From positions 2,243,501-2,307,500 of the forward strand of contig NZ_CP013118.1 of assembly GCF_001443605.1 (NCBI RefSeq): 64,000 bases of DNA. The letters run 5' to 3'. The stretch comes from Salinivirga cyanobacteriivorans. Lineage in GTDB: Bacteria > Bacteroidota > Bacteroidia > Bacteroidales > Salinivirgaceae. The notes below the pieces were generated by a model. That model saw nothing but the letters and a program-made list of their open reading frames with translations. It made no database searches and was not told the origin of the DNA. Shown here piece after piece: positions 34,202 through 41,351 of this stretch. The position numbers and the translations under genes are program-made. How positions within the stretch are numbered: position 1 is the first letter of the stretch; each line of letters opens with the position of its first letter.

Positions 34202-35607
34202 TACTTACTAATTAAGTTATGAACTGAAAAACTTTTGCTGATTTTCTTTCTAATTTTTAAAAAGCGCGTAATAAAAGAGGCAATTCTACCCATACCACCA
34301 CCAATTTGTAAGCGTATAACTTTTCTAATGCGCCGCGTCAGGGGTTTTGTGATTATTTTAAATTCTTTTCGACTAATAGAGGGCCATAATTCCGGTTCGA
34401 TTTCTTCGCCAGGGGGGGATTGGATCACAAGGTTATCTGTGTTGGGGATTTTAAAATGGTCCTTGAGGAACTTTTGGCAATTTCGTTTTCCAAGAATGTA
34501 ATCATATTGACGAAAACTTTGATGAAAAAAGCCACCAAAAGCATTAAATGCCCCACCGGCAACCTGTAAGTCGTCTTTATCGCTATCTGGCCGGTTTGGA
34601 GCAATAAAAAACCCATTAAATTTGCTCTGGTGGTTGTCAGTACCAGGAATAAAAGGTTCAATCTCGTTGGGTTTGAATGCTGACTGATTTCTAAAAACGG
34701 TATATAACCGTCCTAACTGGTTTATTATATCGTCACCTTTGTTTTCTTTACGCTCACTTGGAAAAGGGTCTATGAAAATTACCAGGTCGTTTTCATCTTT
34801 TATGAGTTTTCTTACCTGATCCAGGGGTTCATTGTCGACAGTTCCCCCATCAATACCTGAATAAGTAAAAACTTCTCCATCGATATTGAATGGTTTGAGT
34901 CCGGTGTTTTTCAATCTGTTCTTATACAGTTCAGATGGTCTGCTAATGCTCACAGGGGGGAGACCAATAGGAAAAGCTCCGGTGGCCACTGCAGCATTTT
35001 GAAGTGTATTCCAGCCGCTTTTGTTATTAAGAACAATGTATTCCGGATCATCATTTTTTTTAAAGCAAAACTTGAAATAATCTCGGTGATTGGTGATAAA
35101 ATATGGTTTATCCACATTGGGATTGATAAAATTTACTGCGTAACTTAAACCTTTTGTATTGGTTATACTTAATATGAGTTTAAAGTCTTTATGAACAAAA
35201 TCAGGCAACTTTGCGCGTTGTTTTTCCATATCACCCAATGCATCTTTCGCAATTTTCTGAATGGGATCTCCATTGAGCAATGAGGTCACTTTTCCGTTTT
35301 TGAGGTCGCTAAGGCCTGAAAGTTTCTGTATGTCTATTTCTTCCACCCATGCCTTATACATTGCACTGGAATTTGGTTTATAGGGCCATCCTTTGGCAAT
35401 GCCATTGGCGAGTATGGCACCGCACATGCCCCCGGCAGAGGCGCCGGCTACTGATTTTATTTTTACATCGTGTTTTCGTTCAGTTTCGGGCATGGACATG
35501 AATTCTTTTAATCGATCAATGAGGAAGTCGAGTACCCCGGCAGTGTACGCTCCGGCAGAAACAGCTCCACCAAGTACAAAATGCAGATTGATTTGCTGGT
35601 TAGCCAT
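34201..35607 (-). CDS. Patatin-like phospholipase
   Basis: A 468-residue patatin-fold lipase without signal peptide. The nucleophile elbow is SVAGASAGGMCGA (GxSxG, Ser near residue 56) and the dyad Asp is in GIDGGTVDNEPLDQ near 233. The oxyanion loop reads LGGAVSAGAYTAGVL, lacking the Arg/Lys common in patatins. The last ~60 residues are basic and helical (RRIRKVIRLQIGGG, TRFLKIRKKISKSF), suitable for membrane contact. It is the first gene of a two-gene operon with an alpha/beta hydrolase and has a clear promoter at 35649-35679. It probably hydrolyses phospholipid ester bonds in the cytoplasm; why two lipases are paired is unknown. Confidence 0.85.
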   Translation of the reverse strand: MANQQINLHFVLGGAVSAGAYTAGVLDFLIDRLKEFMSMPETERKHDVKIKSVAGASAGGMCGAILANGIAKGWPYKPNSSAMYKAWVEEIDIQKLSGLSDLKNGKVTSLLNGDPIQKIAKDALGDMEKQRAKLPDFVHKDFKLILSITNTKGLSYAVNFINPNVDKPYFITNHRDYFKFCFKKNDDPEYIVLNNKSGWNTLQNAAVATGAFPIGLPPVSISRPSELYKNRLKNTGLKPFNIDGEVFTYSGIDGGTVDNEPLDQVRKLIKDENDLVIFIDPFPSERKENKGDDIINQLGRLYTVFRNQSAFKPNEIEPFIPGTDNHQSKFNGFFIAPNRPDSDKDDLQVAGGAFNAFGGFFHQSFRQYDYILGKRNCQKFLKDHFKIPNTDNLVIQSPPGEEIEPELWPSISRKEFKIITKPLTRRIRKVIRLQIGGGMGRIASFITRFLKIRKKISKSFSVHNLISK

Positions 35608-35648
35608 AAATTTGTTTTTAGTTTCTTACAATGAGTCTCTTGTAATTT

Positions 35649-35679
35649 CAAAGGTAGTCTATGCTATAATAAAAATCAA
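35649..35679 (-). promoter_or_regulatory. Promoter of the lipase operon
   Basis: On the minus strand, TTG (35679-35677) and TACCTTTG (35656-35649) are separated by 20 bases, an exact match to TTG-N20-TAnnTTTG of Bacteroidota. The expected leader is about 35 bases. Confidence 0.65.
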
Positions 35680-35810
35680 TAAAGATTTGTTAAAGAAAAG
35701 TGATTGTGAAATAATAGTGATTTTAAACAATGAATTATTGAAAGTTCAATCACACCATAAGATTTTTTCAATTATTAAATATGAAAACTGATTTGAGGTA
35801 ATGATAACCC

Positions 35811-35900
35811 CCCGATCGCGCTGATTTGCAATCAGTGCGCGACGTAAAAGCGGAGCGGTTATACTCCAGTGCTCCGATAGCGCGGATTTGTAATCATGAG
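35811..35900. repeat. REP-like cluster of small hairpins
   Basis: CGCGCTGATT-TGC-AATCAGTGCG (35817-35839) is one hairpin, CGGAGC/GCTCCG (35851-35856 with 35871-35876) a second, and a second GCGGATTTGTAATC unit (35881-35896) echoes the first. The pattern resembles extragenic palindromes. The rest of the 35608-35941 gap shows only the lipase promoter. Confidence 0.55.
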
Positions 35901-35941
35901 TGTTCGGATTTATTAGGAACAATTTTTGTGAATAATTTGCT

Positions 35942-36442
35942 GTGAGAATTGCCCAAAAAAATATAAGACGATTGTTTTCCTTGTTGCTGACAATGGTATT
36001 AATTATCAGTATCACAGGGCTGCAAAAGCATTTTCGTCAATGTCTCATTTCCGGTAACATAGATTATCTCATTGCGCTGCCTGGTACTGTTGATTATTAC
36101 ACAGTGGATTTTGATTGTCAGTGTGGTCCGGTTACAAATCATGAGCAAGTTTGTGAGACTTGTCACGCAAATGAACCTTTTGCGCAAAATGAAAACGGTT
36201 GCTGTGAATCCGGTACCGAACTGATTATGATTGACCTGGAGTATGTGGCAAATGCTTCACAGAAAACAATCACCCCAAAGGCTATTGACCTTGCTTCAAC
36301 AGCTTTTAATATTACCAATGAAGTTGAAGAAGCTCATGAATTTGAGCATTCCTACAAACAAATTGATCCTCCGCCCAAATCACGGTATTACGGCAAGTAC
36401 GTGTTAATCGCCCATAATCAGCTGAAAATTCCATCGGCATAA
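35942..36442 (+). CDS. HYC_CC_PP-like exported Cys-rich protein
   Basis: A 166-residue protein from GTG 35942 with an N-terminal membrane anchor or signal (residues 11-27) and an exported part holding DCQCGP, CETCHANEP and NGCCESGTEL, then DPPPKSRYYGKYVLIAHN near the end. The CC and PP positions match the HYC_CC_PP family of small Bacteroidota proteins usually found next to metal-related TonB receptors. Seven cysteines outside the membrane suggest soft-metal binding. It sits 100 bases upstream of TonB receptor 3. Role in metal sensing or hand-over is inferred from position. Confidence 0.68.
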   Translation: MRIAQKNIRRLFSLLLTMVLIISITGLQKHFRQCLISGNIDYLIALPGTVDYYTVDFDCQCGPVTNHEQVCETCHANEPFAQNENGCCESGTELIMIDLEYVANASQKTITPKAIDLASTAFNITNEVEEAHEFEHSYKQIDPPPKSRYYGKYVLIAHNQLKIPSA

Positions 36443-36542
36443 GAAATTACTCATTTTAGAGCGTTTTAAGAGCTTTTTTCAAAGCTCTGATATGATGTCC
36501 TGTACATCTTTATTGAATCACTAAAAATTAACGAGAATTTTT

Positions 36543-38747
36543 ATGCTAAAACATCTTTTTATCGCTTTAGCGATATTTGCAAACTTTTCAGGCCTTTCAC
36601 AAAACGTTGAAGGATGGATTTTTGATGGAGAATATGACAATGAAAAAATACCCCTGGTTGGTGCTAATGTATATTGGATACATCAAAATACAGGCACTAC
36701 CACTGACCAAAACGGCTATTTCAGTCTGAAAAAAAATGAAGAAACAAATACCTTGGTAGTTAGCTTTGTAGGTTACAGCAATGACACCTTAAAAATAACC
36801 GGAAGTAAAACCGTACAACACAAGCTTTACCCTGGACAGAAACTTACGGAAGTAACTATTGAGGAACGGGTAAAACCAACAGCCATTTCGAAAATCAATC
36901 CCCGGTTGGCGCAAACAATTAGTAGCAAAGAACTCAATAGGTTTGCATGTTGTAACCTTTCTGAGAGTTTTGAAACCAATGCCTCGGTAGATGTGTCATA
37001 TTCCGATGCTGTTTCGGGAGTGAAGCAAATCAGGCTTTTGGGACTTGATGGCCGGTATTCGCAGTTGATGCTTGAAAATATTCCCATTTTGAGAGGTGCA
37101 GAAACAGCTTTTGGACTCGACTATATTCCCGGTACATGGATGGAGCGTATTCATGTATCGAAAGGCTCATCAGCCGTAAAGAACGGATATGAGTCTGTCA
37201 CAGGGCAGATCAATATTCAGTACAAAGAACCCATGGGTGATGAGAAGTTGCATTTTTACACCTATGCGAATCAGGATGGAAAGATTGAAGGTAACCTGGG
37301 ATATGCTTACGAAATCTCAGAGCACTGGGCTACATCGGTGCTGGCTCATGCCGGCACTCATGTACGCAAAATGGATATGAATGACGATGGTTTCCTTGAC
37401 AAACCGTTGACCGATATTTCGAGCTTTATGAACCGCTGGCAATACACCGGCAAGCAGGTAGAAGGAAAATTTGGTCTTAGTTTTCTGTCCGAATCACGTG
37501 AGGGCGGACAGAAGGATTTTGATCACAGTAAGACCCGGAACGAGCAGAGTGCCTATGGTATTGGAATTGATGTGCGCAAGGTTCATGGTTTCTCAAAAGT
37601 TGGTTTCCTGCTCGAACGGTCACAAACAAGCATTGGGACTATTGCCTCTTTTAATTACTTTGACCGCAATTCATTTTATGGAAACCGCAATTTCAATACA
37701 GAGCAATTAAATCTTTACACCAACCTGATTTTTCAAACTTATTTGTTCAATACTTCGCATTCTTACAATACAGGCGTTAGTTTTACCTATGACCGGAATA
37801 ATACCCTTTTCCAGGACTCTACGTTTAATATAAACAACACGGTTCCCGGGTTATTTCTGGAGTACAATTACAAACCTACAGTACGCACAACGATTATGGC
37901 CGGAATGCGTTATGACTATAGCTCAATTCATGGAGGATTCTACACCCCTCGAATTCATGTAAAACACGATTTAATTGAGTATCTTACATTCAGGGGAAGT
38001 GTGGGTAAAGGTCATCGCAGTGCATATGCCATCAGTGAAAACTCCAATTTGCTGGCCAGCGCCAGAACTTTTGTTTTTGAGGAGGAAATTGATCAGGAGG
38101 AAGCCTGGAATTATGGATCAAGCCTGGTGACAGACTTCCCGCTCTTTGGACGAGATATGACCTTTTCTGTGGAATACTTTTTTACACAGTTTTTGAATAA
38201 AATGGTGGTAGACCTTGATCAGGACGACCAGGCTGTACATTTCTACAACCTGGACGGAAAAGCCTACGCCAGGAGCTTTCAGACTGAAATCATGATAGAG
38301 CCATTTGAGCGTTTTGATTTGACCGCTGCATTCCGTTTGACCGATGTGCAAACCCAATACGCTGGTGGAATGAAACAGGAGCCTTATATCCAAAACTATA
38401 AAGGTCTTATTTCAGCCGGATACAGCACTAACATGAACAAGTGGAAGTTTGACGCCACTGTTCAGTTTCATGGACTGTCAAGGTTGCCTGGATCATACGA
38501 AGAGAACGCAGAGCAATACGATATCGATTCCCCTAAGCCATTTATCAACGTGATTGCACAGGTAACCAAGAATTACAGGTTCTGGAGTTTTTACATAGGA
38601 GTGGAGAATCTTACAGATTTCACCCAGGAGCGTGCCATTGTGGATGTTCAGAACCCGTTTGGTAATGATTTTGACGCATCCACGGTTTGGGGACCACTTT
38701 ATGGTAGAATGTTTTATGCAGGAATCAAATACATTTTAATCAAATAA
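36543..38747 (+). CDS. TonB-dependent outer-membrane receptor 3 (metal locus)
   Basis: A 734-residue TonB-dependent receptor with signal peptide (ending SGLSQ, ~20), a carboxypeptidase-D-like domain (22-95), a plug (105-225; VSKGSSAVKNGYESVTGQINI) and a barrel ending FYAGIKYILIK. The plug begins with RFACCNLSESFE, a Cys pair differing from the C-x2-C of receptors 1 and 2. The upstream Cys-rich protein and the downstream HMA-domain protein indicate a heavy-metal substrate such as copper or another soft metal, or a metallophore. It is less similar to receptors 1 and 2 than those are to each other. Confidence 0.87.
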   Translation: MLKHLFIALAIFANFSGLSQNVEGWIFDGEYDNEKIPLVGANVYWIHQNTGTTTDQNGYFSLKKNEETNTLVVSFVGYSNDTLKITGSKTVQHKLYPGQKLTEVTIEERVKPTAISKINPRLAQTISSKELNRFACCNLSESFETNASVDVSYSDAVSGVKQIRLLGLDGRYSQLMLENIPILRGAETAFGLDYIPGTWMERIHVSKGSSAVKNGYESVTGQINIQYKEPMGDEKLHFYTYANQDGKIEGNLGYAYEISEHWATSVLAHAGTHVRKMDMNDDGFLDKPLTDISSFMNRWQYTGKQVEGKFGLSFLSESREGGQKDFDHSKTRNEQSAYGIGIDVRKVHGFSKVGFLLERSQTSIGTIASFNYFDRNSFYGNRNFNTEQLNLYTNLIFQTYLFNTSHSYNTGVSFTYDRNNTLFQDSTFNINNTVPGLFLEYNYKPTVRTTIMAGMRYDYSSIHGGFYTPRIHVKHDLIEYLTFRGSVGKGHRSAYAISENSNLLASARTFVFEEEIDQEEAWNYGSSLVTDFPLFGRDMTFSVEYFFTQFLNKMVVDLDQDDQAVHFYNLDGKAYARSFQTEIMIEPFERFDLTAAFRLTDVQTQYAGGMKQEPYIQNYKGLISAGYSTNMNKWKFDATVQFHGLSRLPGSYEENAEQYDIDSPKPFINVIAQVTKNYRFWSFYIGVENLTDFTQERAIVDVQNPFGNDFDASTVWGPLYGRMFYAGIKYILIK

Positions 38748-38759
38748 AATCGAATCACT

Positions 38760-39095
38760 ATGAAAAAAATAATTCAATTTTTCGTGCTATTATTGCTTGT
38801 GACCGCTTCAGTGAGTGCACAGGCACAGAAAAATACAAAGTTTCAAACTACAACATTCTCATGTAACCTTGATTGCCCAACTTGTGAAACCAAGATAATG
38901 AAAAGCATACCTTATGAACGAGGAATTAAAGATGTTGAAGTAGATTTTCCTAATAAGGAAGTAACAGTAAAGTATAAAAGATCAAAAAATAGTGACGATG
39001 AATTAATTAAGGCATTCAAAGAGCTTGGCTATAAGGCAGTTGTTAAAAACGTAGAGGATGAGCCTAAACCGGAATCCGAAAAGACTAAATGGTAG
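38760..39095 (+). CDS. Exported heavy-metal-associated (HMA) domain protein
   Basis: A 111-residue secreted protein: signal peptide (1-22, ending SAQAQ), then one HMA ferredoxin-like domain with the metal site CNLDCPTCETKI (Cys35, Cys39, Cys42 region) and a charged tail. Such domains bind Cu(I), Zn(II) or other soft metals and pass them on. It starts 13 bases after the receptor 3 stop, so it is co-transcribed. The stop codon TAG is directly at the left end of the IS256 element, so the original C-terminus might have been longer. Confidence 0.83.
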   Translation: MKKIIQFFVLLLLVTASVSAQAQKNTKFQTTTFSCNLDCPTCETKIMKSIPYERGIKDVEVDFPNKEVTVKYKRSKNSDDELIKAFKELGYKAVVKNVEDEPKPESEKTKW

Positions 39096-39096
39096 T

Positions 39097-40582
39097 GTCC
39101 AGATTAGTGTGTCTGGGTTGACCTATTATTAGTAATGCATTCTTTCAATACAAACTTATATTTTTTTCGTTGATTTATTTGTTCTAAATGCTTTTAAAAT
39201 TTGACGAAGGATGTTGTCAATAGTGGCTTAGGTGTTGTGTAGTGGCATGTGGGGCCACTTGTCTTGCTCTTGACAACTTTCCTAGTCAAATTAATTTTGC
39301 ATTTGAGATAATAAATCAAATCCAGGTTAATATTTGTTTGCTAATAGTTTTTCTTCATATCTAAAATTATAAATAGGATATGAGTAATGACCCTCTGTTT
39401 GTTCTTTTGCCACACTTGTTATCAGTGATAGAACTGCCTCTTCAGATGGTAATGCACCTCTTATTTTCAATGTTCTTCTGGCGCTTTTATTAAATCGCTC
39501 TATCCAGTTGGTCGTATAAAGCATACGACGTATTCTGACATCGTAATCTAAAAAGGTTAAATATGGGTAAATATCCAGGTTATCAAGATATTGCCCAAAA
39601 GACCTGTATTTCTTTCGCCATTTTTCTTTAAATTCTTTAAATTTTGACACAGCTATAGCTTTGTTATGGTGCGGATCAGCAGCACTGAGAACTTCTCTAA
39701 AGTCATTAGCAACCTCTTTTTTATCACTCATGCGGACATAACTTAATAGGTTACGTTGCAAGTGTAAAATGCATTTCTGATGCGGGCAACTAAATTTTTT
39801 TGCTATGCTCTTATCAATACCGCTTAGAGCGTCTGATATTATAATACCAACAGTCTCTATTCCTCTTGCTTTGATTTGATCAAATATTATTTCCCATGAA
39901 TTAGCTGATTCTACGGGAAAATTAACGATAGATATGACTTCTCGCTTAAAATCTTCACGCAAGCCAAGAATGATATAAAAACATTCTGTTTCATATTTAT
40001 TTCCTCTTTTTAATTTTACATGAAGGCCGTCAATATAAAGTGCAAGATAATGGGAGTCCAGTTCTCTGTTTCTCCATGCTTGCATTTGATCATAAAAACT
40101 GGTACTAATATCACTAATCTTACTTTTACTATAATGTCCGCCATAAATGGTATCCATGACTGAGGATATATCACGCGTGGTTAAACCTTTTGAATATAGC
40201 TTAAAGGAGACTTCTTTTAAGTAAGATTCTTGTTCTCGAAATATAGCTAATATTTTTGGAGTAAATTGACTTAAGCGATCTCTAGGGACTTGCAGCTCAA
40301 GTTGGTGTCCATGACCTAAGGCACTTAGGGGTCTGTAACCATTTCCCTTGTTGCTTTTTGCTCCTGACAGAAAGGCTTCCCGTTCTGAATACATCATTGC
40401 ATTTAAGACCATCTCCATTACATCATGAAGACCATTTTCTCGTGAAATAAACTTGCTTAATACTTCTTCTGTTTGTTTCTTTGTAAACATCATGGTTTCT
40501 GACTTTTATTGTTTTACTTTTTAATTCATTGCAAAACTAATAATAGTTGGGAACCATGTGTTTTAGACACACTTTTTTGGAC
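39097..40582 (-). mobile_element. IS256-family insertion sequence
   Basis: An element of about 1486 bp with imperfect inverted ends sharing GTCCA, AGTGTGTCT and CTATTATTAGT blocks (left 39097-39145, right complement 40535-40582). It holds one Mutator-type transposase gene. I could not find a clear 8-9 bp target duplication; the exact ends are therefore uncertain by a few bases. Confidence 0.8.
39327..40493 (-). CDS. IS256-family (Mutator) transposase
   Basis: A 388-residue transposase. The typical IS256 features are visible: LQVPRDRLSQFTP, the LYIDGLHVKLK segment (first Asp), IISDALSGIDKS (second Asp), CILHLQRNLLSYV and TTNWIERFNKSARRTLKIRG (catalytic Glu region). The protein is full-length and seems intact. 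Confidence 0.93.
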   Translation of the reverse strand: MMFTKKQTEEVLSKFISRENGLHDVMEMVLNAMMYSEREAFLSGAKSNKGNGYRPLSALGHGHQLELQVPRDRLSQFTPKILAIFREQESYLKEVSFKLYSKGLTTRDISSVMDTIYGGHYSKSKISDISTSFYDQMQAWRNRELDSHYLALYIDGLHVKLKRGNKYETECFYIILGLREDFKREVISIVNFPVESANSWEIIFDQIKARGIETVGIIISDALSGIDKSIAKKFSCPHQKCILHLQRNLLSYVRMSDKKEVANDFREVLSAADPHHNKAIAVSKFKEFKEKWRKKYRSFGQYLDNLDIYPYLTFLDYDVRIRRMLYTTNWIERFNKSARRTLKIRGALPSEEAVLSLITSVAKEQTEGHYSYPIYNFRYEEKLLANKY

Positions 40583-40765
40583 GGTATGCTAAAAAGCTTC
40601 GTGGTAATTTTGGTTTACGTCATCGACAAAACGAATATTTTTTTTGCTTTTTACAACATGTTAGAAGAATTATTTGTTTATACTAATTGGTTATTACTTA
40701 TTTAAAGGTAATAAAAACCGCTCGTTCTTTAGATTTTTTTATCAAACTTACATTAAACAAAGATT

Positions 40766-41338
40766 ATGGGCCAAGCTAATATTACCTCATTGCTAAACAA
40801 TTATAGAAAAGGTCGAGAAGGAGCTGACAACGAATTATACTCGGCGGTATATTCGGAGTTAAAAAAGACAGCCCGTTCTGTAAGGAGGCAATGGAATGGA
40901 AATGCTACAATGAATACCACATCGCTTGTTCATGAGGCTTATTTAAAAATAGACCCGGAAAAGGTGGATTGGCAAAACCGTCTACATTTTTTCTATATCG
41001 CAGGTAAGGCCATGCGGCAAATACTGTACAATTATGCCGAGAAAAAAAAGGCATTAAAACGAGGAGCGGCTAATAAACAATCAATGGATACAAAAGAAGA
41101 GGGCATAATAATAGCACTCGATGAAAAGTCATTCTTTGAGATTTATAGTTTAGAGAATATTCTTAAGCAATTAGAAAAGCATGATAACGTGTACGGAAAA
41201 ATAATTGAATGCCGCTTTTATAGTGGTATGACAATAGAAGAAACATCCCTGGTACTTGAAATATCCAAGGCAACGGTAAAGCGTAAATGGAATTTTGCAC
41301 GTACCTGGTTGTATAGGGAATTAAAACGCACCTCGTAA
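40766..41338 (+). CDS. ECF-like sigma factor paired with a Ser/Thr kinase
   Basis: A 190-residue ECF-type sigma factor of the group that has TTSLVHEAYLKI and the region 4 helix-turn-helix MTIEETSLVLEISKATVKRKW (TIGR02999-type). This type is usually encoded beside a Ser/Thr protein kinase rather than a membrane anti-sigma factor, as here: the kinase gene starts 13 bases downstream. In studied relatives, phosphorylation of the sigma factor controls its activity. Targets are unknown; the T9SS-sorted protein at 44471-46033 is a nearby candidate. Confidence 0.87.
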   Translation: MGQANITSLLNNYRKGREGADNELYSAVYSELKKTARSVRRQWNGNATMNTTSLVHEAYLKIDPEKVDWQNRLHFFYIAGKAMRQILYNYAEKKKALKRGAANKQSMDTKEEGIIIALDEKSFFEIYSLENILKQLEKHDNVYGKIIECRFYSGMTIEETSLVLEISKATVKRKWNFARTWLYRELKRTS

Positions 41339-41351
41339 AGATAGTGTTATT

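Noticed and set aside
33197-35607. The lipase pair as a CBASS system
   Set aside because: CBASS phospholipases are paired with a nucleotidyltransferase; none is adjacent. The class III cyclase at 55839-57584 is of another type and 20 kb away.
39097-40582. Target duplication of the IS256 element
   Set aside because: I compared 8-9 bases on both sides in several registers and found no convincing match.
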